Below are positions 38,726-46,954 of a stretch of DNA of 56,778 bases, one piece after another; within the stretch, counting starts at the first letter, position 1, and each line of letters starts with the position of its first letter. The notes beneath the pieces were generated by a model. That model was not told where the DNA came from, made no database searches, and saw nothing but the letters and a program-made list of their open reading frames with translations. The translations under genes were made by a program, and so were the position numbers. The DNA comes from an uncultured Oscillospiraceae bacterium (GTDB lineage: Bacteria > Bacillota > Clostridia > Oscillospirales > Oscillospiraceae): NCBI GenBank assembly GCA_910587205.1, contig CAJULZ010000004.1, positions 2,072 to 58,849 of the forward strand. Direction: 5' to 3'.

Positions 38726-39870
38726 ACCGACGCATTTCCGACCTGCTGGACGCCTATCACGACGACAGCGTGGAGCTGTCCGGCCCCACACCCCTCTCGT
38801 CCGCCCGGATCAAGGAGCTGACTATGAACAAGATCAACGGAGCAAAAACTGTGAAAAAGGCGGCGCGGCTCACCACCCGCCTGCTGGCGGCCGCCGCCGT
38901 CATCGCCGCCCTCACCGTGTCCGCCCTGGCGGTGAACTACGCCATTGGCGCGGGCGGGCTGATGCAGGGCTTTTTCGCCAAGGACGGCGAAGCCCTGTCC
39001 ACAGGGCAGATTGAGACCCTGGACCAGATCGGCCAGACCTTTGAAGGGGGCGTCACCGACAACGGCGCCACCATCACCCCCCTGGCCGCCCTGGCGGACG
39101 ACAACTGCTGCTACCTGCGCCTGCGCGTCGAGGCCCCGGAGGGCACCGTGCTGCCCGACCTGGAACCGGACAGCTACTACCAGTTGTTCGGGGGCCGGTG
39201 GCCGGAGGAGGAGCTTACCCTCACCTCAGCATCCGGGGAAGACCTCCAGGGATATACCTACGCCTTTGAGTGGCAGCCGGACAGCGACCCCACGGACAAT
39301 GTGAAGGAAGTGGTCATCCGCTTCACCGCCCAGGGGACGGAGCGCCTGGTATTCAGCCGCCAGGAGGGCATAGTCCTGACCATCCCCGGCCTCTGGGTCC
39401 AGTCCGCCGAGAAGGCGTACACGCCTGTGTTTACCGGGCATTTTGCCCTAACTGTGGGACGCTTTGAGCGTCGTTCCCTCACGGTGGACTGCGGCGGGGC
39501 CGATCACGTAGATGAGACCGGCCTGGGCTTCACCGTCTGGCTCGACCGCATAGAATTAAGCCCGCTGTCCATCTCAATGTGGTTCCGGGACAACGTGAAG
39601 CCTGACCAGACCAGCCGTGTACACTTTGGCGGATCATCGGGGATATGCGAGGGGCTGCAAATCGTGCTGAAGGACGGCACGGTGGCCTTTGACAACGTGC
39701 CCTCGTGGAAATACGACCCGGCGGACCTCAACTGGGACGCCTCCACCATGCTGGCGGACGGCCCCATCAACGACCGGAACTGCTACGCCCCCTTCGACCG
39801 ACCCCTGGATCTGGATCAGGTGGACTATATCAAATTTGGGGATCATATCATCTCCGTCCACGCGGATTGA
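38722..39870 (+). CDS. membrane-anchored putative anti-sigma protein (DUF4179-like)
   Basis: A 382-aa protein with a cytoplasmic head of about 55 residues (MNRRISDLLDAYHDDSVELSGP...), one membrane helix (LLAAAAVIAALTVSALAVNYAIG) and a long extracytoplasmic beta-rich part (YLRLRVEAPEGTVLPDLEP..., YAFEWQPDSDPTDNVKEVVIRF...). Translationally coupled to the ECF sigma gene, so probably the sensor/anti-sigma partner. The DUF4179 assignment rests on architecture. Confidence 0.75.
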   Translation: MNRRISDLLDAYHDDSVELSGPTPLSSARIKELTMNKINGAKTVKKAARLTTRLLAAAAVIAALTVSALAVNYAIGAGGLMQGFFAKDGEALSTGQIETLDQIGQTFEGGVTDNGATITPLAALADDNCCYLRLRVEAPEGTVLPDLEPDSYYQLFGGRWPEEELTLTSASGEDLQGYTYAFEWQPDSDPTDNVKEVVIRFTAQGTERLVFSRQEGIVLTIPGLWVQSAEKAYTPVFTGHFALTVGRFERRSLTVDCGGADHVDETGLGFTVWLDRIELSPLSISMWFRDNVKPDQTSRVHFGGSSGICEGLQIVLKDGTVAFDNVPSWKYDPADLNWDASTMLADGPINDRNCYAPFDRPLDLDQVDYIKFGDHIISVHAD

Positions 39871-39875
39871 CGCAA

Positions 39876-39906
39876 AAGGGCCCCTCCCATCCGGGAGGGG
39901 CCCTTA
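39876..39906. terminator. bidirectional terminator
   Basis: AAGGGCCCCTCCC-ATCC-GGGAGGGGCCCTT between the anti-sigma gene and the converging rmlA gene. Confidence 0.8.
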
Positions 39907-39911
39907 ACGTC

Positions 39912-40778
39912 TTATTGCGCCGCCTGGATGGACAGCAAATATTGCCCGTAGGCGGTCATCTCCATGGGCTGCCCCAGCGCCCGGAGCTGGTCCAGGCCGA
40001 TCCAGCCCTGCCGGAAGGCGGCTTCCTCAATGCAGCCCACGTACCGCCCGCCGTGCTGGAGGGCGTGGATGGTCTGGGCGGCGGTGAGCAGGCTGTCGGC
40101 GCTGCCCGCGTCCAGCCATACGTAGTTGTCCTCCAGGGGGATGACCTGCAAATTCCCCCGGCGGAGGAACTCCAGGTTGACGTCGGTGATCTCCAGTTCG
40201 CCCCGGGCGGAGGGGGTCAGCCCCGCAGCGATGGACAGCGCCTGGCTGGTGTAGAAGTACAGCCCCGGCACGATGTAATTGGACTTGGGATGCTTGGGCT
40301 TTTCCTCGATGGAGATGGCCCGGCCCCGCTGGTCAAACTCCACCACGCCGAAGGGGCGGGGGTCGTCCACCCGGCAGCCGAACACGGTGGCCCCCTGGTT
40401 TTCCCGGGCGGCCCGCTGGAGGGTCTGCTCCAGATCCAGCGCCCAGAAGATGTTGTCGCCCAAGACCAAGCATACGTCGTCCCCGTCCCAAAACTTCCCG
40501 CCGATAAGCAGCGCGTCGGCGATGCCCCGGGCCACGGGCTGGACGGTATATTGGATGGACATGCCCAGTTGGGAGCCGTCCCCCAGCAGGGCGGCAAAGG
40601 TGTCCACTTCCCCGGGGGGCACGATGACCAGCACCTCCCGCACCCCGGCCTGGATAAGGACGGACAGGGGATAGTAGACCAGGGGCTTGTCGTACACGGG
40701 GAGCAGCGGCTTGCAGACGGGCCGGGTCATGGGGTACAGGCGGGTGCCCCGCCCGGCGGCCAGGATAATACCCTTCAT
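39912..40778 (-). CDS. rmlA: glucose-1-phosphate thymidylyltransferase
   Basis: A 288-aa nucleotidyltransferase making dTDP-glucose from glucose 1-phosphate and dTTP, the first step of dTDP-rhamnose synthesis. Motifs: IILAAGRGTRLYPMTRPVCKPLLPVYDKPLVYYPLSVLIQAG, VLGDNIFW, FGVVEFDQRGRAISIEEKPKHPKSNYIVPGLYFY, RGELEITDVNLEFLRRG, WLDAGSADSLLTA. ATG at 40778 after CAGGAGGTTATT. The rmlB, C and D genes are not adjacent, so the sugar made cannot be named from this window. Confidence 0.93.
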   Translation of the reverse strand: MKGIILAAGRGTRLYPMTRPVCKPLLPVYDKPLVYYPLSVLIQAGVREVLVIVPPGEVDTFAALLGDGSQLGMSIQYTVQPVARGIADALLIGGKFWDGDDVCLVLGDNIFWALDLEQTLQRAARENQGATVFGCRVDDPRPFGVVEFDQRGRAISIEEKPKHPKSNYIVPGLYFYTSQALSIAAGLTPSARGELEITDVNLEFLRRGNLQVIPLEDNYVWLDAGSADSLLTAAQTIHALQHGGRYVGCIEEAAFRQGWIGLDQLRALGQPMEMTAYGQYLLSIQAAQ

Positions 40779-40918
40779 AATAACCTCCTGCGCATGGCGC
40801 ACACATGACGGATTCCTGATGCTCCCATTATACAAAGGCCGCCGGCAAAAGTCAATGCGGGGCGGGGGCCGGGAATGCCGCGCGGCAGATTAAGCGGCGC
40901 GTTTTCCCGCCCCGGCGC

Positions 40919-41677
40919 TTACTTTTGCGCCACGATCAGATAGCGGTGGATGGAGCCCTCGATTTTCCCGGTTTCCTCCAGCCTCTCCTGCATGTCCAGC
41001 AGCCGTTCAAAGCAGCGGTCCACGGAGAAGCCGGGGAACTCCCACTCAATGACATGGGCAAACCAGACGAAGGCCCCCACGTCGTAAAACCGGATAGGGC
41101 GGAAGGCCTCCTCCCCCCGGACGATCCGGAAGCCCGCCGCCTCAAAAACCTTTTGCTGCTTGGCCAGGGTGAGGTGGGGGAAGGGTTTTTCCGTCCCCGG
41201 CAGAACGAACTCCACCAGCTCCCGGTCGTTGTCCGCCCCCACCTGCTGGGTGATGAACACCCCGCCCCGGCGCAGCAGCCGGAAGGCCTCCGCGGCGTCA
41301 AAGCTGCCGTGCCGGTTGAGCATCACGTCAAAAGACCCGTCCGGGAAGGGGATGGCCGCCGGGTTGTCACACGCCCGGAAGTCGATCCCCAGGGGGAGCA
41401 GCGTCTGGGCACACAGCTCCACATTGGGCGGGTAGCCCTCGGTGGCGGCGGTTTTGCCATAGGGGTGGCCCAGGGAGAGCAAAAACTCCCCGCCCCCGGT
41501 GTCGTAATCCAGCAGGTCCGCCTTCGGGCGCAGGTATTCCCGGACGACGGCCCGGTAGTCCCAGGGCAGGTCGCGTTCCTCCTCATAGTTCCCCCGGATG
41601 TGGGAGAAATCCCAGCCATGGATCTGGGCGATTTCTTCCTCCTGCCTCCAAATGGTTTTCCAATGTTCGCGGTTCAT
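40919..41677 (-). CDS. class I SAM-dependent methyltransferase
   Basis: A 252-aa methyltransferase with LLDYDTGGGEFLLSLGHPYGKTAATEGYPPNVELC (motif I and acidic loop), IPFPDGSFDVMLNRHGSFDAAEAFRLLRRGGVFITQQVG and HVIEWEFPGFSVDR. ATG at 41677 (MNREHWK) with GGGGGCTGTTTT upstream; an in-frame upstream extension covers the repeat motif and is rejected. It has a long leader from the promoter at 41873. Small-molecule substrates are likely for this family; the exact one is unknown. Confidence 0.8.
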   Translation of the reverse strand: MNREHWKTIWRQEEEIAQIHGWDFSHIRGNYEEERDLPWDYRAVVREYLRPKADLLDYDTGGGEFLLSLGHPYGKTAATEGYPPNVELCAQTLLPLGIDFRACDNPAAIPFPDGSFDVMLNRHGSFDAAEAFRLLRRGGVFITQQVGADNDRELVEFVLPGTEKPFPHLTLAKQQKVFEAAGFRIVRGEEAFRPIRFYDVGAFVWFAHVIEWEFPGFSVDRCFERLLDMQERLEETGKIEGSIHRYLIVAQK

Positions 41678-41701
41678 AAAACAGCCCCCAAAATCATATA
41701 A

Positions 41702-41726
41702 AATATATTTTGCAAGATATAACATG
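41702..41726. repeat. dispersed motif TTGCAAGATAT, copy D
   Basis: ATATATTTTGCAAGATATAACATG just upstream of the methyltransferase gene. Same core as the copies at 3995, 22979 and 23984. Confidence 0.5.
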
Positions 41727-41824
41727 ATTTTACAGCGGGCGCGGTTCCCCGGCGGCATCAGCGCTGTCCGGACAGCAAGCCCCGGCGCAATCTGCCGCAG
41801 GTCTCTCGGAACTGCGCCGGGCGG

Positions 41825-41854
41825 TTAATTCGTTTTATCACATTGAACCTCCAT
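41825..41854 (-). other. possible leader peptide or start-stop element
   Basis: Right after a strong minus-strand promoter lies a nine-codon frame MEVQCDKTN. Within it GGAGG-TTCA precedes ATG-TGA, a start directly followed by a stop. The leader then folds as CCCGGCGCA...TGCGCCGGG and continues about 170 nt to the methyltransferase start. Whether any peptide is made is unknown. The remainder of 41678-42005 holds only this leader and two promoters. Confidence 0.3.
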
Positions 41855-41872
41855 GTCTGTAAGATAGCTGGG

Positions 41873-41901
41873 ATTATACCACAAAAGTCCGGCCGATTCA
41901 A
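41873..41901 (-). promoter_or_regulatory. promoter of the methyltransferase leader
   Basis: Minus-strand -35 TTGAAT (41896-41901), 17-bp spacer, -10 TATAAT (41873-41878). Confidence 0.65.
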
Positions 41902-41942
41902 GGCGCGGGGAGACGGTTCCCCAAGCGGCGCCGCCGTACCGC

Positions 41943-41971
41943 TTGACTTTGCTGCGTTCTGGTTGTAAAAT
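41943..41971 (+). promoter_or_regulatory. promoter of the CobW-type GTPase operon
   Basis: -35 TTGACT (41943-41948), 17-bp spacer, -10 TAAAAT (41966-41971). Between it and the ATG is AGGAA-ATGA-TTCCT, a short palindrome that also holds the ribosome site. No clear Zur box. Confidence 0.65.
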
Positions 41972-42005
41972 AAAAGGAAACTCTAAGTAAAGGAAATGAT
42001 TCCTA

Positions 42006-43139
42006 ATGGCGAAAATTGATATCGTGTCCGGGTTTTTAGGGGCGGGCAAAACCACCCTGATCAAGAAGCTGCTGGCGGAGGCGTACCAGGGTGAGAAGCT
42101 GGTGCTCATCGAAAATGAGTTTGGCGAGATCAGCGTGGACGGCGGGTTTTTGAAGGACGCCGGGGTGGAGATCTCGGAGATGTCCTCGGGCTGCATCTGC
42201 TGCTCCCTGGTGGGGGACTTTGGCCGCGCACTCCACGAGGTGGAGGAGCGTTTCCACCCCGACCGCATCCTCATCGAGCCCTCCGGTGTGGGAAAACTGT
42301 CCGACGTGGTGGTGGCGGTGCAGAACGCCGCCCAGGAGGACTCCTCCCTGAAGCTGAACAGCTTTGTCACCGTGGCGGACGTGTCCAAGGTAAAGGTATA
42401 TATGAAGAACTTCGGGGAGTTCTACAACAACCAGATTGAGAGTGCCGGAACCATCATTCTCTCCCGCACCCAGAACCTGTCCCAAGACAAGCTGGAGGCG
42501 GCGGCGGCCTTGCTGCGCGCCAAGAATCCTGGCGCGGTCATCCTCACCACCCCCTGGGACCAGCTGGACGGCAAGACCATCCTCAGCGCCATTGAAAAGA
42601 CCTCCTTGGAGGAGGAGCTGCTTTCCCACATCCGCTCGGAGCACGAGGCGGAGGAAGCCGCCCACGCCCACCACCATCATGAGCACGGGGGCCACGGGCA
42701 CGGGCATGAGCACCATCACCACGAGCACGATCATGAGGAGCACGAGCACCACCACGACCACGAGGAGCATGAACACCGCCATGAGCATGACCATGAGCGC
42801 CACGACCACGGCGAGGACTGCGCCTGCGGCTGCCATGACCACGACCATCACGGCCACCACCACGCCGACGAGGTGTTTGCCAGCTGGGGCAGGGAGACGG
42901 TGAAGTCCTTTGCCAAGGATGGGCTGGAGCGCATCCTGGCCGAGCTGGACCTGGGCGAGTGCGGAGCGATCCTGCGGGCGAAGGGCATCGTGCCGTCGGA
43001 GGACGGCGGTTGGCTGCACTTCGACTACGTGCCGGAGGAATGGCAGGTGCGCACCGGCCCGGCGGATTACACGGGGCGGCTGTGCGTCATCGGCGCGGAG
43101 CTGAAGGAAGACAAGCTGGCCGCCCTGTTCGGGCTGTAA
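42006..43139 (+). CDS. CobW/COG0523 G3E GTPase with His-rich metal-binding region
   Basis: A 377-aa metallochaperone GTPase. P-loop GFLGAGKTT (residues 9-17), metal-binding CICC motif (residues 63-66), SGVGKLSDVV, and the C-terminal CobW_C domain (about 290-377). Between the GTPase and C-terminal domains is a region of about 75 residues (roughly 215-288) dominated by His, with Glu and Asp and a CACGC motif, likely to bind zinc or another transition metal. ATG at 42006 after AAAGGAAATGATTCCTA. Followed after 15 bp by a second G3E GTPase. Likely role: delivery or storage of metal under limitation. Confidence 0.9.
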   Translation: MAKIDIVSGFLGAGKTTLIKKLLAEAYQGEKLVLIENEFGEISVDGGFLKDAGVEISEMSSGCICCSLVGDFGRALHEVEERFHPDRILIEPSGVGKLSDVVVAVQNAAQEDSSLKLNSFVTVADVSKVKVYMKNFGEFYNNQIESAGTIILSRTQNLSQDKLEAAAALLRAKNPGAVILTTPWDQLDGKTILSAIEKTSLEEELLSHIRSEHEAEEAAHAHHHHEHGGHGHGHEHHHHEHDHEEHEHHHDHEEHEHRHEHDHERHDHGEDCACGCHDHDHHGHHHADEVFASWGRETVKSFAKDGLERILAELDLGECGAILRAKGIVPSEDGGWLHFDYVPEEWQVRTGPADYTGRLCVIGAELKEDKLAALFGL

Positions 43140-43154
43140 AGGGGCGGATGGAGC

Positions 43155-44087
43155 ATGGATATCCCTGTCTACCTGTTCGCCGGGTTTTTGGACGGAGGCA
43201 AAACCACCTTCATCAACGGCATTTTGCAGGACGGCTTCGCCCGGGAGGACCGCACCCTGCTGATCTGCTGTGAGGAGGGGGCGGAGGAGTACAACCCCCG
43301 CGCCCTGGACAACGTCACGGTGGTGACGGTGGAGGAGGAGGCGGAGCTCACCCGGGACTTCCTCAAGCGGTGCGAGAAGAAGCACAGGCCCCGACAAGTG
43401 CTGATGGAGTTCAACGGCATGTGGTCGCTGGGGCGGCTGTACCAGGAGGCGCTGCCGGACAACTGGGTTCTGTACCAGATCATGACCATGGTGGAGGCGG
43501 CCACCTTCGACGTGTACGCCAAAAACCTGGGCCAGCTGATGATGGAGAAGCTCACCAACGCGGACATGATCGTGTTCAACCGCTGCAATGAGGAATTGTG
43601 CGCGGCCCTGCGCCAGCGCAATCTAAAAATGGTGAACCGCCGGGCCAACATCTATCTGGAAAACGCCGACGGCACCAGCGAGGACTACGCGGACGGCACC
43701 GTGTGTCCCTTCGACCTGGACCAGGATGTGATTGAAATCCCGGACAACGACTTCGGTGTGTGGTATGTGGACGTGATGGAGAATCCGGAGCGGTACGACG
43801 GCAAGGCGATCCGGGCCAAAACGGTGGTGTGCCACCTGCCCCAGTATCCCGGCGAGGTGATCCTCGGCCGGTTTGCCATGACCTGCTGCGAGGCGGACAT
43901 CACGTTCCTGGGCATGGTGGCCCGGGGGGACGGCTTTGACGCCTATGAGAGCCGTTCCTGGGCGGACGTCACCGGCGTAGTCCGGCTGGAGAACCACAAG
44001 GCATATCAGGGGGAGACTGGCCCGGTGCTGACCGTCACCGCCCTGGGCCCCGCGGACAAGCCGGGGCAGGAAGTGCTGACCTTCTGA
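43155..44087 (+). CDS. G3E GTPase fused to a TIGR03943/DUF1980-like domain
   Basis: A 310-aa protein. The N-terminal half has a GTPase P-loop GFLDGGKTT (residues 9-17), ICCEEG, and LMEFNGMW in place of the usual EPSG segment. The C-terminal part, from about residue 185 (VIEIPDNDFGVWYVDVMENPERYDGKAIRAKTVVCH ... GRFAMTCCEADITFLG), resembles the soluble domain of TIGR03943/YcgQ proteins that normally pair with a permease of the YcgR type. No permease gene is nearby. ATG at 43155, GGGGCGGATGGAGC upstream. Same operon as the His-rich GTPase. Confidence 0.8.
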   Translation: MDIPVYLFAGFLDGGKTTFINGILQDGFAREDRTLLICCEEGAEEYNPRALDNVTVVTVEEEAELTRDFLKRCEKKHRPRQVLMEFNGMWSLGRLYQEALPDNWVLYQIMTMVEAATFDVYAKNLGQLMMEKLTNADMIVFNRCNEELCAALRQRNLKMVNRRANIYLENADGTSEDYADGTVCPFDLDQDVIEIPDNDFGVWYVDVMENPERYDGKAIRAKTVVCHLPQYPGEVILGRFAMTCCEADITFLGMVARGDGFDAYESRSWADVTGVVRLENHKAYQGETGPVLTVTALGPADKPGQEVLTF

Positions 44088-44123
44088 GGCCGGCAGACAG
44101 CGTTTGATCAGGCTGAATGTACC

Positions 44124-44170
44124 AGCAGGGCCGGTTTCAGGGCGGGAAAGCCCGGAACCGGCCCTGCTGT
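44124..44170. terminator. bidirectional terminator
   Basis: AGCAGGGCCGGTTTC (44124-44138) pairs with GGAACCGGCCCTGCT (44154-44168), between the converging GTPase and sortase genes; TGTTCT follows on the plus strand. Confidence 0.75.
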
Positions 44171-44190
44171 TCTCATGCTGCGGCCGCGGG

Positions 44191-45024
44191 TCACTGGGCC
44201 GGATAGACCTGGGCCAGCCGCCCCTGCACCACCCAGCGGTACTCAGACCAGCCCATGCTCACACAGGTGGAGAGGGTGAGCAGCCGGTCGCCGGGGAGCG
44301 GGACGATGCCGGTGTCGATCACGGAATTCCCCAGGCAGAAGTCAATAAATTCCCCCTCCCGGCCCTCCAGGTCCAGGCGGTACACCATCCCCTTCACGTG
44401 GGCCTGGAAGGCGGCGAAAATGTCGTACCGGTACACGCCGTCCTCCGTCGCGATGTATACGCTGGGGTGCCGCGCCCAAAACTCCGGATCGTCGTAGTGC
44501 TTCAGGGGGCCGAACATGGTGCCGTCCTGCATCCGGTGGCCGTAGGCGATGGTGTGGAAGCCGGACAGGTCCCGGCGGCTGGTGCACTCCAGGAACACTG
44601 AGCCCCCGCTGTTGGGCTCCCGGTTCCAGGTGTGGGTCAGGTAATACTGGTTGTCCTCCCCCTGGAGCAGCGGGTAGGACAGCTCCGTTCCCGGGATCTC
44701 AATCCACCCCGCCACGTCCGGATTCACCGCCTGGAGCGCCCCCAGATCCAGCCCGGACAGGGCCTCGGCGCCGGGGTCGGGGGGAAGGTCCTCCTCCGGA
44801 GCAGGTTCGGCAGGGGGATGGGTGTCCTCGGGGGCGGGTCCGGCGGAGGGCGGGGGGGCCGCCGTGACGGCCGGGGGCGGGGGCTTGACCAGCTCCCGGG
44901 CTTCCAGGGCCGCCACGCGGCTGGCCTGGTACTGGATATGCCGGCGGACGGCCATCCCGGCACTGACGGCAAACACCGCCGCCAAAACGGCGAGCAGGAC
45001 GCGCCTGCGCTGCTGATCCCCCAT
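44191..45024 (-). CDS. srtB: class B sortase
   Basis: A 277-aa membrane-bound transpeptidase that anchors surface proteins to peptidoglycan. N-terminal helix (VLLAVLAAVFAVSAGMAV), a Pro/Glu-rich spacer (about 45-88), then the sortase B domain (VNPDVAGWIEIPGTELSYPLLQG...). Catalytic residues are His163 (IAYGHRMQDG), Cys254 (TLSTCVSMG) and Arg263 (EYRWVV). ATG at 45024. It is the third minus-strand gene after the VPATG surface protein, its presumed substrate. The stop is near a bidirectional terminator. Confidence 0.92.
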   Translation of the reverse strand: MGDQQRRRVLLAVLAAVFAVSAGMAVRRHIQYQASRVAALEARELVKPPPPAVTAAPPPSAGPAPEDTHPPAEPAPEEDLPPDPGAEALSGLDLGALQAVNPDVAGWIEIPGTELSYPLLQGEDNQYYLTHTWNREPNSGGSVFLECTSRRDLSGFHTIAYGHRMQDGTMFGPLKHYDDPEFWARHPSVYIATEDGVYRYDIFAAFQAHVKGMVYRLDLEGREGEFIDFCLGNSVIDTGIVPLPGDRLLTLSTCVSMGWSEYRWVVQGRLAQVYPAQ

Positions 45025-45036
45025 GGCGGCCCCCGC

Positions 45037-46869
45037 TTATCCGGCGGACCGCGGAACCTGCTCCAACAGGCCGCAGTCCACCAGCGTGTCGTAGTTTTTG
45101 TAGTACAGGTAGAACCCGCCGATGGCGTGTTGGACATCATCGATGCGAACTCTGTAGCCATCGGCACGATCCATAAACGTGTCCAGGATGCGCTGGGGGT
45201 TTGCCATGTACATGGCGTACTCCGGATAAAAATATCCGTTCAGCATCCGGTCTGTGCGCACATCGATCGTTTTAAGGAACTCATCAAGGTGAAAACCGTC
45301 TTCCAGGTAATCCACGTGGATGCCCCGCTCCTGTGCCCTCATGTACAGCTCAAAGGTGGCCATCAGCAGTTCCAGGTAGGTATAGTAAGTGGTGTCCCGG
45401 TCACGGATGGCATCAAGATTCTTCTGGGCGTTGGCCAGGGCAAAGGCGTAATATTCCGGATTGTCCGGCACGTGCTTGGTGATCTCATTCATGCTGTAGG
45501 CCACCCAATGGTCTTTGTACTGGGTGTAGTCCGCCTCGATGAAGTGGTTTGCGGCCAGCTCGGCCGCGTCCAGCCAGACCTCCTCGCCGGTGAGCGCGTA
45601 CAGCCGGGAGAGGGCAAAGGTCGCCTCACCATCATAGTAGACCGTGCGCAGCTCCTCCTTCCGCGTGAAGTCTCCGTTGAGGACATGGTAGTACGTTCCG
45701 GCAGACTGATCCATCAGGGAGAGGATACCGGACCCAAGGGCCCGGCAGACGTCGGTGTATTTGTCGTTTTGAAAGACATCCATGTACTCCGTCAGCGCGA
45801 CTATGGCAATGCCGCAGCCGCCCAGCTTGATTTCATCCGCCGTTTCTTCATAGAGGTAGGCCCGGCCTTCCGAATCATAGACCACATAGTTCAACATGAA
45901 TTCGGTGGTCCGCTGGATTTTTTCCGCCAGGGTGTCGTCTGGAACCAGGCGATAGCGGCAGATCAGGGACCATAATGTGCTGGCGTGGCGGAGAATGTTG
46001 TAATTTTCAATTTCATTGTCAAAGCGGGGGTAAATCCCATAGATGAAAGAGCCGTCCTCGTTGATCTGCTCGGTTAAAAAGGACGAGGCGTTCAAGATCA
46101 GCTCCTGCGCATAATCTGCGTCAATGTGCTGGACTTGCCGCCGCCCATAGCTCAGCCCGTCATGGACCAGCTCGTACACGGCGTCCGTCTCGTCGCAGAA
46201 CCAGCCGAGGCACTGGAACGTCAGGTATGTGTCCGGCAGGGCCTCCATACCGCTCCGGCCTGATTTTTTCAGATAACTGTTCAGATATTCAAAATCCAAG
46301 CCGCCGTTGTCGTAATCGTAAATTTTTGCCCCGTTCAGTTCCGCCTCCAGCAAGGCCGTGCCGAACATGGGGTCAAAGGCGATGCCCTGCCGGTAAAACC
46401 CGTTGCGGGATTTTTTCACCGCCGCGGCCAGTTCCTCCCCGCCCAGCATCTTGGATTCGCAGACGATGTCCGCCTTGACCCACACGGGATCATAATTGCT
46501 GTTGGAGAGAAACTGCGTCACCTGGGCGTCCGCGTTTTTCCAAGCGGCGTATAGATCCGCGCCGGTGCCGCAGAACACCCGGGCGCGTTCTGCGGTGTTG
46601 CAGACGGAGAGGAGCACGGCGTGCCCGGCCTGCCCCCCGGCGGGGCTCTTTCCCACCGCCGCCCGCGTCTCCTCCGTCAGCGCCTGGGCCGCCAGCAGGT
46701 CCAGTTTGCCGTGATAGATTGTTACGTTGGACGCCGCGCGTCCCATGAAGTAGAGGGCGGCGCCCGCAGACAGCAGCACCGCCGCGGCGACAACCCCGAG
46801 CAGGATATAAGTTCCCCGTCTGCCGGCGCGCCCGGATGCCGTTTTTATTTTTCTTCTTTTCTTTCCCAT
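45037..46869 (-). CDS. membrane-anchored extracytoplasmic protein, unknown function
   Basis: A 610-aa protein with a very basic N-terminus (MGKKRRKIKTASGRAGRRG), one membrane helix (TYILLGVVAAAVLLSAGAALYF) and a large outer part. Residues about 60-220 form an unrecognised alpha/beta domain (VTIYHGKLDLLAAQALTEET...). From about 270 on it has the repeated helical pairs of an (alpha/alpha) toroid (ILRHASTLWSLICRYRLVPD, GGCGIAIVALTEYMDVF, YDGEATFALSRLYALTGEEVWLDAAE, DVQHAIGGFYLYYKNYDTL), a fold common in glycan-active and thioester-processing proteins. ATG at 46869 after GGGGAGGACGCG. It lies between the surface protein and its sortase and probably serves surface-protein or glycan maturation; that role is inferred from position. 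Confidence 0.65.
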   Translation of the reverse strand: MGKKRRKIKTASGRAGRRGTYILLGVVAAAVLLSAGAALYFMGRAASNVTIYHGKLDLLAAQALTEETRAAVGKSPAGGQAGHAVLLSVCNTAERARVFCGTGADLYAAWKNADAQVTQFLSNSNYDPVWVKADIVCESKMLGGEELAAAVKKSRNGFYRQGIAFDPMFGTALLEAELNGAKIYDYDNGGLDFEYLNSYLKKSGRSGMEALPDTYLTFQCLGWFCDETDAVYELVHDGLSYGRRQVQHIDADYAQELILNASSFLTEQINEDGSFIYGIYPRFDNEIENYNILRHASTLWSLICRYRLVPDDTLAEKIQRTTEFMLNYVVYDSEGRAYLYEETADEIKLGGCGIAIVALTEYMDVFQNDKYTDVCRALGSGILSLMDQSAGTYYHVLNGDFTRKEELRTVYYDGEATFALSRLYALTGEEVWLDAAELAANHFIEADYTQYKDHWVAYSMNEITKHVPDNPEYYAFALANAQKNLDAIRDRDTTYYTYLELLMATFELYMRAQERGIHVDYLEDGFHLDEFLKTIDVRTDRMLNGYFYPEYAMYMANPQRILDTFMDRADGYRVRIDDVQHAIGGFYLYYKNYDTLVDCGLLEQVPRSAG

Positions 46870-46901
46870 CGCGTCCTCCCCATTTTTCAATCGCCAATGG
46901 A

Positions 46902-46940
46902 AACGCCTGCGGCCCGGTTGCCCGGGCCGCAGGCGTTTTG
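46902..46940. terminator. stem-loop between surface-protein and downstream genes
   Basis: AACGCCTGCGGCCCG-GTTGC-CCGGGCCGCAGGCGTT. Only TTT follows on the minus strand, so it probably lets part of the transcripts reach the next two genes. Confidence 0.6.
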
Positions 46941-46954
46941 TCATGGGCGTTTGC

